A stretch of DNA of 64,000 nt from contig CM035350.1 of the NCBI GenBank assembly GCA_020137815.1, positions 3,237,037-3,301,036 on the forward strand. Direction: 5' to 3'. This document shows, in pieces, positions 21,499 through 47,460 of the stretch. Below the pieces are notes generated by a model that ran no database searches, was not told the origin of the DNA, and saw nothing but the letters and a program-made list of their open reading frames with translations. The translations under genes were made by a program, and so were the position numbers. Within the stretch, counting starts at the first letter, position 1, and every line of letters begins with the position of its first letter. The stretch comes from Hormiphora californensis. Taxonomy: Eukaryota; Ctenophora; Tentaculata; Cydippida; Pleurobrachiidae.

Positions 21499-22546
21499 TC
21501 TTCAGTGAGTGTGTGTTTGAAGGACAGCTAATTTATTATTTATTTATTACCGAATCTGTGTGTATGTGTTTGTGATTGTCTGTTTGTCTGTGAATGTGTT
21601 TGTACGTGTGTTAGTATGTTTTTGTATTAACCGTTTTGTATTGACTGCTGATGTTGTGTTTTGCGTCTGTGACTTTGTGTATTCTGTTTAATCTGTTTTT
21701 ATGTTTGTCTGCTTGTTTTGTTAGTTCGTTACCTTGTTTTCTATAACCCCTTGTTCCTCGTATTTTGTGCATCTAATGCTACTAGGATGTGTATCACTGT
21801 CTCTAAGTATTGTTTAAACCGCTTTAGGAAACCGCTGATGTGAACTGTATATTTTCACCTCTCAGCCTTGTATCACTTTATTAGTGTATGGTGTAAGAGC
21901 GGGACGAAGTTATATATTAATTGTGTGACTTTGTGATAAATTGTGCGTAAACTTAAACTTAAACTTAAACTTGAATTAGTACAAGCGGTTGAGCGGTTTG
22001 GTGGTTAGAGCTATTTTAGTACAGGGTACTTTTTTTTCGAAGTGTCTACCTCACACCTGTAAACATTTAACACCCAGAGGCCAGATCATAACGGCGCCCC
22101 GCTCGAGTGTGGTAGTCAGGAAGTAAGTTAGTGTTCAGTCGTGCCCAAAAAAGGGATGTTCAAAAGGGTTAGCAACTGAGCTGTTCGTCTACGTCGCTCG
22201 CAAAGTTATTCAGTGTTGAAATGATGTACTTTGGTTTTAAAGTGTGCGTTAAAAGCAAAGTAGACACGCCTTCGTTCCTGTCAGAAATTCAAAAAGGTCT
22301 TCTTTCGTCATGTCTTAACTGCACTCTTCTGTTGTTACCATTGATTAACTGTCTGACTGTGAACTATGTGAACTGAGTTGACATCATATAGACTCGAAAC
22401 AGAGCCTAATTGTGTAGCCTAACGCCTGTTCTGCCCTAAAGATGTCCTATAGACACTCTAAAGTATCAGACGTTCTATTGACGCTAACGTCTAAATTTTG
22501 ATGGTCTAAATAACACCTTCCAATTCCCTGCAATAGAATCAAACAC

Positions 22547-38788
<16,242 letters not shown>

Positions 38789-39362
38789 ACTGTAATGTAC
38801 AATGCGTGAAGAGTTAATATTGTATATAATAGGGCCATGATTATAGGGGTTGTATGGTCATGGGGTTAGACGTTGGTAGAATGGGTTTTGAGTTATTAGT
38901 GCAGTAGACGTTGGTTTCAGGAAGATATGCGTGGCAAGGATCTACCCATATATCCTGGAATTCTGCCAGGAGATCCTAGTGGAGTGTGTATAAAACAGTG
39001 TCTATAACCTCTGTACAGAAAATATTGTGTACTTGATTCTTTGTACGATTTTAAAATCCACTGGTTTCCTTTTTACAAGCACACGATACACACTTGCTAA
39101 CTCGTCCTAAGAGTCAAGAGTATCAGTAGACGTATCCAGGTATTGTTTTCCCTGAGTACAAGAATTAGCGTGTGTATTGTGTGCTAAGAAGTAAAATAAA
39201 AAACGGTTAATTTACTAGTTCATGAAGATTAGACGTGAAAAGTTTATACAAAAAAAGTTGTGCATCGCACTCAAATATTTCTCTCCCTCTCTCGGCAAGT
39301 CCTTTTCATCTTGTCCCGCAAGGACAGTGGGCACACAGTGGCCTAGCTAAGGAGGCTCCTCT

Positions 39363-40263
39363 CTAATCGGAATCAGAGTCCAGCTGAACTCGTCGACGAT
39401 CAAAGTTAACCTTAGTGGTCTTCGTGTCACTCTTGCTGACCTCCTCCAACATCTTTATCAGTTCTGCCTCTCCAATCTTCCCCATAACTTGGCCCCGTTG
39501 GAACATCTGAATCAGCATCATTTCCACTTTCTGGGCTCGTTCCGGTTTCACCTGGGCCACTGTGTTCACTGAAAAAAGGGAAATGGTCAATTTAATCAGC
39601 GGGATTCTGGATCAATCATGTTATCTAGGTTTCGCGTAGTGAGCGCGCGTTACGCGCTGAATTCTCTAATAAGAATCGGTTCGGCGGGCGCCGCCACCGG
39701 AAAAACCGTTCATTCGGAGAGAAAATGAACGTTCAATGTTGAGTGTTCTGTTCATTGAACGCACACCCCCACCCGGTACAACTTCAACCAATAGTGGGGT
39801 TATTTAGATACCAAGGGCTGACAGGTCCCGGTACAAGACCGAAGGAAGAGATAGCTTTATATGCGAGAACGCATTTGCTAGGGATGGGAACTTACATCGA
39901 GCCCGGGCTTTTTGGTCGAGAATTGCAGACAGCATGTTATTCTTCATCTCGTGAGCCCTGAGGGAGAGATTTGACTAATTCACAACGAATTATCCCCGAA
40001 TTATCAGATTATAATATGTTGTCCGGGTCGTAATACGTCTCAAAATCGTGCTGATTTTTAAAACTGTTATTGGGAACTTTTTTAGTCTACGGGGGCTCTA
40101 CTTGAATTAAAGGTTTCCCTAGTTTACTGAATATTTGGGTACATTGAATACAATACCTGGCTTGTTGTTCTATTTGTTTGTTCTGCCCACTACCTCCACC
40201 CTGCTGTGCCTGCATCTCAGCCATTCGCTGCTTCCTTATCTCCTCGAGTCCAGCATCCTCCAT
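39363..40263 (-). CDS. PDCD5: PDCD5 homologue (programmed cell death protein 5), 3 exons
   Basis: Exons 40263-40157, 39957-39896 and 39568-39363 give 124 aa, against 125 in human. Matches: LEEIRKQRMAEMQA at the N-terminus, MLSAILDQKARARLNTVAQV in the DNA-binding helix core, and KTTKVNFDRRRVQLDSDSD at the acidic C-terminus. Family role: conserved helical-bundle protein of archaea and eukaryotes linked to TIP60/p53 and to the TRiC chaperonin in animals. Introns are 199 and 327 bp, phases consistent. It ends 575 bp downstream of the TSNAXIP1 stop, tail to tail (convergent). A GA array (40340-40680) lies immediately upstream of the start and probably in the promoter or 5' UTR. Confidence 0.95.
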
Positions 40264-40339
40264 TTTTACTTGAATTCTTGCTAGAAATAATGACACGTGT
40301 GAGAAATACAGTTTTGAGGAGCGTTTATGGGGGAGAGCG

Positions 40340-40681
<342 letters not shown>

Positions 40682-40744
40682 GAAAAAAGGAAACATAGAT
40701 CAGCTTGGTCTGTCATGATAGTTAGGGGACAAGACCATTACGTG

Positions 40745-40920
40745 AAGCAGACTTGTTATGTTCTAACCCTTATGTTCTAACACTTGTTATGTTTTGTATT
40801 GTTCATATTGTGCAACAGCACAAGTTATGTTCTAACCCTTATGTTCTAACACACAATAAGCGTCTTGTTATGTTCTAACCCTCGGACGGGGCACGCGAAA
40901 CACAGTCTAGCTAGGCAAAA
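40745..40920. repeat. Cluster of TTATGTTCTAACCCT dispersed repeats
   Basis: Five partial copies of TTATGTTCTAACCC, ending with ACACAGTCTAGCTAGGCA. The same motif is found singly at about 6033 (minus), 11328, 29598, 32840 (minus) and 57120 (minus). Confidence 0.8.
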
Positions 40921-41176
40921 GCACACCTGTGTGAGTGAGAGACATGGAAGAGAATGGAGAGAGAAAACTAGTTGCTCCCTTTGTACGGTCATTTTGTTAG
41001 ATGTACCACGGACATTTATTTTTGATGATGATTGATATTTAACGGTATATTATATATATCATATATTTCCGTATCGTTACTGTATGCCGGCGCCATACCC
41101 CTCTTGACAGTGTGCTCAGATAGGGTCGCGACGCCATACCCCATTTGACAGTGCGCTCAGATAGCGACGCCAGACA

Positions 41177-41186
41177 GTATATATTT
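41177..41186 (+). promoter_or_regulatory. Possible TATA element of the kringle gene
   Basis: AGTATATATTTA lies about 30 bp upstream of the ATG at 41210, which would imply a very short 5' UTR. Weak evidence. Confidence 0.3.
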
Positions 41187-41209
41187 ACGTCCTCCCATCT
41201 AGCACAACA

Positions 41210-42221
41210 ATGTTTTCTAACACCCTACTATTGCTGCTTCTCCCTCTCCCCTTCACGTGTTCCAATCCCACGTGGTGTGTGAAGGGTACAGGGAGTAACT
41301 ATCGTGGCACTGCCAACACAACCGCAACCGGGAGAACATGTCAGGCATGGGCAGTAGATTCACCACACAAAATCTATATCGATTCCGTGAAGTGAGTAAA
41401 AGCTTATCAACATAATATATCCCACCTCTAACAATCACAAAATATCAATCCTATTTGGTTACGAAGTCACCCCTATTATAATTGCATATAGGGGTTACAA
41501 TACCGCCTACCTAAAAATGAAAATTTACAGGACCTTCTCATGAAAAGTTATCGAAAACTTGTCTAAAACCTATCTAAAACGTATGGTACTATGTAGTTTG
41601 TATAGTAACCAGGACCTGCATTCTACAGAAAGTAGCGACCGGTAGCGATTCCACCACATGTTTAACAATTACAAAGGTGTATGACATACCTCCATATACA
41701 TGTATGGTCATGAAATTCCAATCTTGTGGAATTTATTCTGACTAGACTATAGCTTAGTTATGAATGAATCCACCTCTAATACATTTGGAATGGCATTTTG
41801 CACATTCCTGAAGCTTTTTGTAGCCAAATTCCAGCATCTTCATAGTTTTCCAAAAACAAAAACAGTGATAATGGCCAAAATATCGAAAAATTCTGGTATG
41901 TAATGGTAGCTCAGACAATTTCCTCGGTATGTTCAAAAAATTAGAACTTTCTGTTTTGTAGTTTGGACACAGGAATTTTTTTCCGGGTGTAAGAGCGATA
42001 TTATTACACCTCCGTGAGCTAGCGCAGAGGGGGAATTTCATTACCAACAATCCTATATAATTATCAGGTATCTACATTACAATTTGATTGAGAACTATTG
42101 CCGTAACCCGACTAGTGGAACGCATGTGTGGTGCTATACTATGAACAGTAATAAGCGATGGGAATACTGCTCAGTAACCGTGTGTCCCGGTAATGAAATA
42201 TTTGCACCAGCCGATGTTTGA
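41210..42221 (+). CDS. Secreted single-kringle protein, 2 exons, 111 aa
   Basis: Exons 41210-41391 and 42068-42221, phase-2 intron of 676 bp. Residues 1-17 form a signal peptide (MFSNTLLLLLLPLPFTC). The rest is one kringle domain: WCVKGTGSNYRGTANTT, TGRTCQAW, NYCRNPTSGTHVWCYTM, RWEYCSVTVC. The six cysteines are in canonical kringle order (expected pairs 1-6, 2-4, 3-5). The frame runs straight on to TGA at 42219 after the last Cys; a GT at 42191 could instead splice to further exons, but none was convincing. Stand-alone kringle proteins are usually extracellular binding modules. No lysine-binding-site assignment is attempted. Confidence 0.85.
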
Positions 42222-44706
42222 AATAATACTGACCTGACTTCTTCCACAACATTTCACCCCTCCCGATCCCCTCTTCCCTCCAGTATTCTGTTGGAAATAT
42301 TATTGACCTGACTACTTTCACAACATTTCACCCCTCCCCTTCCCTCCACTATTCTGGCTCACAGGGAACCCAACACAGATCAATCGCAATCGATCATTAT
42401 TACTTTTCCTTTTAACCCAGATAACATGGATATTAGATTGTTTTATTGTTATAACGACGAACATATAGCCGCTGGTATCCCGCTAGTTTCTTTCCCCTCT
42501 CTCTTCCTCTCCGTGACCGTTTAGCGGGATGATGGTGAACTTTAGGCTTCCCTGGAGGCCCCACGTGGCAGGCGTGGTGATTAGAAGAAGACTGTGGGCA
42601 AGAGACAGAGATCTAGAGGTTAAGAGACGGAGAACTAGAGGGCAAGAGACGGAGACCTAGAGGGCAAGAGGGAGAAACATGGGATGTGAAAGGCAAGAGG
42701 GGGAACTAGAGGGTGATAGCAGGCGAGGGATAGGAGAGGGCCAAAGTGGGAACTGGGAAACTGGAGGAAGGGCGAGAAAGGGAAAGTGATAGACTGGCCG
42801 GTGAACAATTTGTTGTAATTGTCGCCTTTCTCATTTACGCCAGGTGTTATAGAAGCCGTCGACTTTTCTTTTTTAAACTGCAGCAGACTGTAGGGTGGTC
42901 TCAATGGTGTGACAGGGTCTATAGATATTATTATATAGCCCACACTAATGATCTCTAATCGGCCAATTAAAGTGACCTATCTCTGTCGTGGTGCACGCGT
43001 ATAAAACATGCACTGTTTCCAAGGCAATGATCGTGGGAGTCATGGTGAGTAACTGATTGTGAGTTTTGTTAAGATAATCTCTGAGATATTGTATTGTTTT
43101 TTCAATTACATCATAGCGCTGGCAAGCGCCCGGGGCCCAATCCTCCCTCCCCCAACCATCCTTCCCTTAAAAATGTCCATTTTCCAAGCATTCTTGCTTC
43201 CATTGAATGGAAAATCGAAATTGCGAAAAAAAAAATTTTTGAATTTTTTGAAAATTTTTGAAAATTTTGACAGCGCTACTATACTTATTGTCTGAAATCG
43301 GCAATTTCAACTTTGTTTTAGACAACCTTCCCGTTGTCCTACGAACTTGTGCTTGGTAGTTCGTGTTGCCTTGACACCTAGAGCACACGTTTTAAAATTT
43401 CATGCAAATCGGAGTTACGGTTTTTACGTTACAGAGGTCGTATTTAGACAAAAAGTCCGTTTTTCGCGTCACGAACGACCGTAAAGTAACGCAATTTTGC
43501 GTACACAATAGAGGCCACAGTTTTAAAGCTATCACCATGAAACTTTGGGAGTCGGGTAGGTCTACTGGTGTACCTTGTATTAAAGCTTGGACAGAGGAAA
43601 CGGACAGTCATAACAAAAGTTATGACTGTCTTAAGTTTTCTTTGGCGTCTAAGACAGCCTTCCCGTCGTTTTACCAATACGCCGCTTGGTACGCGGTGTT
43701 GCCTTGACATCTTGAACACACGTTTAAAATTTCAAGCAAACTGCAAATCCGAGTTGCGGTTCGTCAGTTACGGGTATCTGACTGTATTAAGATTTAAGAC
43801 GATTTTCAAAAAAACCTAGAAAAGAGCAAATTAAACTACAAATCATGATTTTATCATATATATTTTGCCAACGTATGCCAACTGCTGTATTTTCAGGTAT
43901 AATTGGTGGTTATATCTAGATTTATGACTGTCCTAAATTTAAGACGATTTTAAAAACACCTAGAATGAAGCGATTCTGAGTCGAAATTAACATTGAATCA
44001 GATTTATCTTATAAAATTAAGTTTACTGCCGCATTTTTAGCTATAATTGTTAGTCATATCTAGAGTTATGACTGTCTTAAATTTAAGACGATTTTAAAAA
44101 CCACCAAGAAAAGAGCGAATTAGCACCTAGAACCTCATTGTATCAGATATATCTGATTATCAATTAGTCACGGATAATGATCACGGATAAGCATTGATAT
44201 GCATGATCATTATTCGTGACTAATAATCATAATCATAGAATAATCGCGGAGAACCAATTGCAGATATCAATCGCTAATATCAATCGCTAATAACTAACCA
44301 CGATATCATATCGCGAATAAGTAATATAATAGTAACCAATCGCGGATAGCTAATCGCGATAGTTGATCGCGATAACTTAGAACGGATTCGTGATCAGTTA
44401 TCCTTGGTGACATTGACACCTAGTGCGTGCGAGATCGAGGTCGTGCAGCGACCGAGATCGAGCTCACACATATGTGTGTGAGCTCAATCTTGGTCGCACA
44501 CGGTGTCTATGTCACCAACAGTTATCCGCGATTGGTTGTCTGCGATTACTATCATATTAGTTATTCGCAATTGATATCCGAGATTGGATACCTGTAATTA
44601 TTATTATGTAATTATTACAAATTGTAAAAGTCTGTAAATCCCGAATCCGCGTCTATTAAATTCAGCTAGTATTACAAAATGCATCATAGTATAACAAAAT
44701 GCCTGA
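42222..44706. other. Intergenic DNA with degenerate tandem repeats
   Basis: Holds two diverged ~120-bp units (43316-43440 and 43650-43780: CAACCTTCCCGT..., TTGCCTTGACA, ACACGTTTAAAATTTC) and three units with AAATTTAAGACGATTTTAAA (about 43790, 43935, 44085). A palindrome-rich stretch of CGCGGATA/TATCCGCG words (44160-44600) resembles the foldback element of PCMT1. A TATA-like GCGTATAAAACA at 42998-43009 precedes a six-codon ATG exon (43027-43044) followed by GTGAGT, but no continuing exon was found. Confidence 0.5.
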
Positions 44707-45149
44707 TACTAGATCCAAAAACCAAACAAGTTTGGTGGATAGCCGGGGCCGCAGAAATTAAAAAACATGCGAAAGTTTCGATACATGAACTTTCGGGGCC
44801 TGGGGTGCTGTTAAATTTGCGTTTTCATGATAGCCTGCCGTTCTTTCAAAACACAATATGATTCTGTAAAACAGACTTGAAACGACCCACTGTGTGCAGT
44901 ACATTATATGTGACATGTGTGGATCTGTATGTATGATAATGTGGAATAAAAAATATCGATAATTTGATAATTGCGATAGCCGATAGTTTTCCCGGCGTAT
45001 AGTTTGAAAATATTGCTGGCGATAATCATGGAAACGCGAATTTAACAGCACCCCAGGCCCCGAAAGTTCATGTATCGAAACTTTCGCATGTTTTTTAATT
45101 TCTGCGGCCCCGGCTATCCACCAAACTTGTTTGGTTTTTGGATCTAGTA
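44707..45149. mobile_element. TIR/foldback element with 126-bp arms
   Basis: 44707-44832 and 45024-45149 are nearly perfect reverse complements (TACTAGATCCAAAAACCAAA... and ...GGGCCTGGGGTGCTGTTAAA). The loop of about 190 bp has no transposase. The ORFs reading DPKTKQVWWIAGAAEIKKHA on both strands are the two arms. Confidence 0.9.
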
Positions 45150-46024
45150 GTTCCAATAATTAGTATCTAAAAGCCATTCCCCCAGCAATCTGTGATCTTT
45201 GTCAATCTGGCTAGCAAAGCGATATTTATATTTGATATCCTGTCCTCTCGAGACACCTCTGCGATGTCTCCTGCCGGATGGGGCCTGTGTGCCTACTGTA
45301 ACATTGGTAGGTTGATGAACAGCTAGTTTTGTTAAACTTTGTGTGATCTTTAATTCCTGTTTTGACTTTTGATTAGACATCTAGTTTCTAAATCATCTTA
45401 CCCCCAGCACCTAAACCCTGAATCCCCCCTGTGGTGTGTTTGTTGCTGGATGGATCCTTAACGACCAGACTGTCATGATGCAGCGTCTCCTCAACTTCTT
45501 TGCAACATGACCATTCGTTCCTCGTGTTCTACTTTAAGAGTGGCAACAAGAAAGATGAGGAGAAGAAGAAGGACTAATGTATTTGTACATGAAATGGGAT
45601 AGGAAAATGATATCTTTGTGTTATTGAAACCGTGAAAAGGAATTTTGAATCTTTAAAAAACGTAACCTTATTTTCTTACAAAACAACTAAAAAGCTCTCT
45701 CTCTATTTGGTTTTGTCCCCATTTGCCGTTAGTGTTGCCCTTTTCCTCTGAAGGAGGGTGAAAATAAGGACATTTAGAGACGATGTGAGGAGGTGTTGGG
45801 ATGCTAGGACGCTATCTCTTTGTTCCCATACAGCAGTGTACAAACCAACTGAAAGAGGGACGGGGGGTTAGATGAGGGCGTGGGGCAGGGATAGTAGCTG
45901 TGTGTGAGGGATGTACACAAGAGAAGAGAGAGAGGGAGAGGCACTGAGCTCTGTTCCACCCCGTGAGCAGGAAGAAGTGGACAATAGAACGCGTGGCTGG
46001 TTTAGGACCCTCATCGGGGTTGTA
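45150..46024. other. Intergenic DNA, uncertain small ORFs
   Basis: A minus ORF (45380-45144, 78 aa, starting MSNQKSKQELKITQS) and a plus stretch near 45470-45577 encoding FLVFYFKSGNKKDEEKKKD then TAA have gene-like composition. Neither has splice partners or recognisable homology. A purine-rich tract lies at 45850-45940. Confidence 0.35.
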
Positions 46025-46036
46025 GTGGGGCACGCG

Positions 46037-46044
46037 TATAAAAA
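46037..46044 (+). promoter_or_regulatory. TATA box of the small secreted-protein gene
   Basis: GCACGCGTATAAAAACC, 88 bp upstream of the ATG at 46125, implying a transcription start near 46068. The same GCACGCGTATAAAA word occurs at 42993-43006. Confidence 0.6.
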
Positions 46045-46124
46045 CCATTGCCCCACCTCCAATGATACAGTGCAGTTACAACCAGTTTAATCAAGCGAAC
46101 TTCTCCACGAACCTATCTCTCAAG

Positions 46125-46697
46125 ATGAAGCTAACTATTGCCTTTGGGTAAGTTAACTCGCAACTTCAGTTAGTTTCTTTAGTCTTGCGTTTTCAGTTTT
46201 GAGTCAGTCGTACGATGTTTTAACCTTCTCTTCTCCCAGACTCTTCCTTGTCCTGTGCATCGGAGTTATGACTGAGGTCGAGGGACACGGTACGTTGCCA
46301 CATGCTGTTACCATGGTTACCATGGTAACTCCGTTGTTACCAAGGCTACCATTGTAACTACATAAGTTTTCTAAACACCAGATTTGCTGCTGTTCAGCCT
46401 CCCTCTCCAAATACCCCATTCCCACTTGCCCTGTGCCCAACTAACCCAGCTCCCATTTCCCTCTCAGCGGCCGGCAGGAGCAACTGGATGGGCAGGAATG
46501 AGGAGAGAATCGACACTGCCGCGGAAATGAGGGACTCGGAGGAGGTTGTTGCTGCTGAGATGATTCTGCAGAGGACGCAAGGCCCCGCCGTTAGACCCAC
46601 CCGCTTTGAGAGTGAGACCTATGGGATAGAGAAAGAACCCTCCCCTAGACTAGTGGATTGGAGTCCTCCACACCCACCACACACATGGAACACTTAG
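46125..46697 (+). CDS. Small secreted protein, 3 exons, 100 aa
   Basis: Exons 46125-46147, 46240-46289 and 46468-46697; phases 2 and 1 match and all introns are GT-AG. Residues 1-23 are a signal peptide (MKLTIAFGLFLVLCIGVMTE). The mature part is polar (GRSNWMGRNEERIDTAAEM... ending PPHPPHTWNT). It contains no cysteines, no clear dibasic-amide cleavage cassettes and no known domain. The tiny first exon, signal peptide split over two exons and TATA-box promoter are typical of animal secreted peptides or effector precursors. Function unknown. Confidence 0.7.
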
Positions 46698-46805
46698 CAC
46701 ACACGTTTTTTATTTCTTAAAGATGTCTTAACTTTTCTTAAACTGTGAAGGATAAAATGATTATTTTATTTTGTCAGGGACCATGGAAGGGGGAATGGGA
46801 AAAAA

Positions 46806-46913
46806 GTCAGTCAGTCAGTCAGTCAGTCAGTCAGTCAGTCAGTCAGTCTGTCTGTCTGTCTGTCAGTCAGTCAGTCAGTCAGTCAGTCAGTCAGTCAGTC
46901 AGTCAGTCAGTCA

Positions 46914-46952
<39 letters not shown>

Positions 46953-47194
46953 AGTCAGTCAGTCAGTCAGTCAGTCAGTCAGTCAGTCAGTCAGTCAGTC
47001 AGTCAGTCAGTCAGTCAGTCAGTCAGTCAGTCAGTCAGTCAGTCAGTCAGTCAGTCAGTCAGTCAGTCAGTCAGTCAGTCAGTCACAGTCAGTCAGTCAG
47101 TCAGTCAGTCAGTCAGTCAGTCAGTCAGTCAGCAGTCAGTCAGTCAGTCAGTCAGTCAGTCAGTCAGTCAGTCAGTCAGTCAGTCAGTCAGTCA

Positions 47195-47237
<43 letters not shown>

Positions 47238-47251
47238 AGTCAGTCAGTCAG
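46806..47251. repeat. (CAGT)n tetranucleotide array, ~446 bp
   Basis: TCAG repeats with two TCTG-variant blocks (46847-46865 and 46916-46951) and single indels near 47085 and 47131. It grades into AGAGAA repeats to about 47295. Lies between the secreted-protein gene and the PCMT1 3' end. Confidence 0.99.
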
Positions 47252-47460
47252 AGAGAAAGAGAAAGAGAAAGAGAAAGAGAAAGAGAGAAAGGGAGAGAAA
47301 TATAGTGATCGAGAGAATAGTGGGATATATCAAAACAGCGTGCAAATCAATAAAAGTCGACACATGTTTGACTAGAAATTGGCCACAAATTATAGTTTTA
47401 GTTAAATTTATAAAAATTTCAATAACTCCTCTCGGTATAATTTTCAAATAAAACAATTGT

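Larger units (their letters stand above)
19563..21973 (+). mobile_element. 3' end of a CR1/L2-like LINE (copy 1)
   Basis: The first part encodes the C-terminus of a non-LTR retrotransposon pol: NLGVMVDSELTMSQHV, then KIDYCSALLIGL and LQKLQNSATRFV. After a frameshift near 19925 it continues with IEYKICMMVYKSLNNGTPGY and AFSIAAPRIWNRLPKEIR to a stop at 20256. A GC-rich 3' UTR with tandem repeats follows, and the element ends in a TTAAAC-type hexamer tail (about 21947-21973). The 3' UTR resembles the copy at 50539-53117 (minus). It is 5'-truncated and frameshifted, hence dead. Confidence 0.85.

Noticed and set aside
42746-42958. 70-aa plus-strand ORF downstream of the kringle gene
   Set aside because: Purine-rich low-complexity start, no similarity, no clear splice connection to the kringle exons.
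44758-45156. ORF DPKTKQVWWIAGAAEIKKHA
   Set aside because: Appears in both arms of an inverted repeat on opposite strands; no splice or start support.
45440-45577. Possible exon ending FLVFYFKSGNKKDEEKKKD
   Set aside because: Gene-like composition, but the upstream frame needs a shift (CGVFVAGWILND... lies in another frame) and no acceptor or partner exon was found.
46745-47451. Ser/Val/Gln repeat ORFs
   Set aside because: Translation of the CAGT tetranucleotide array.
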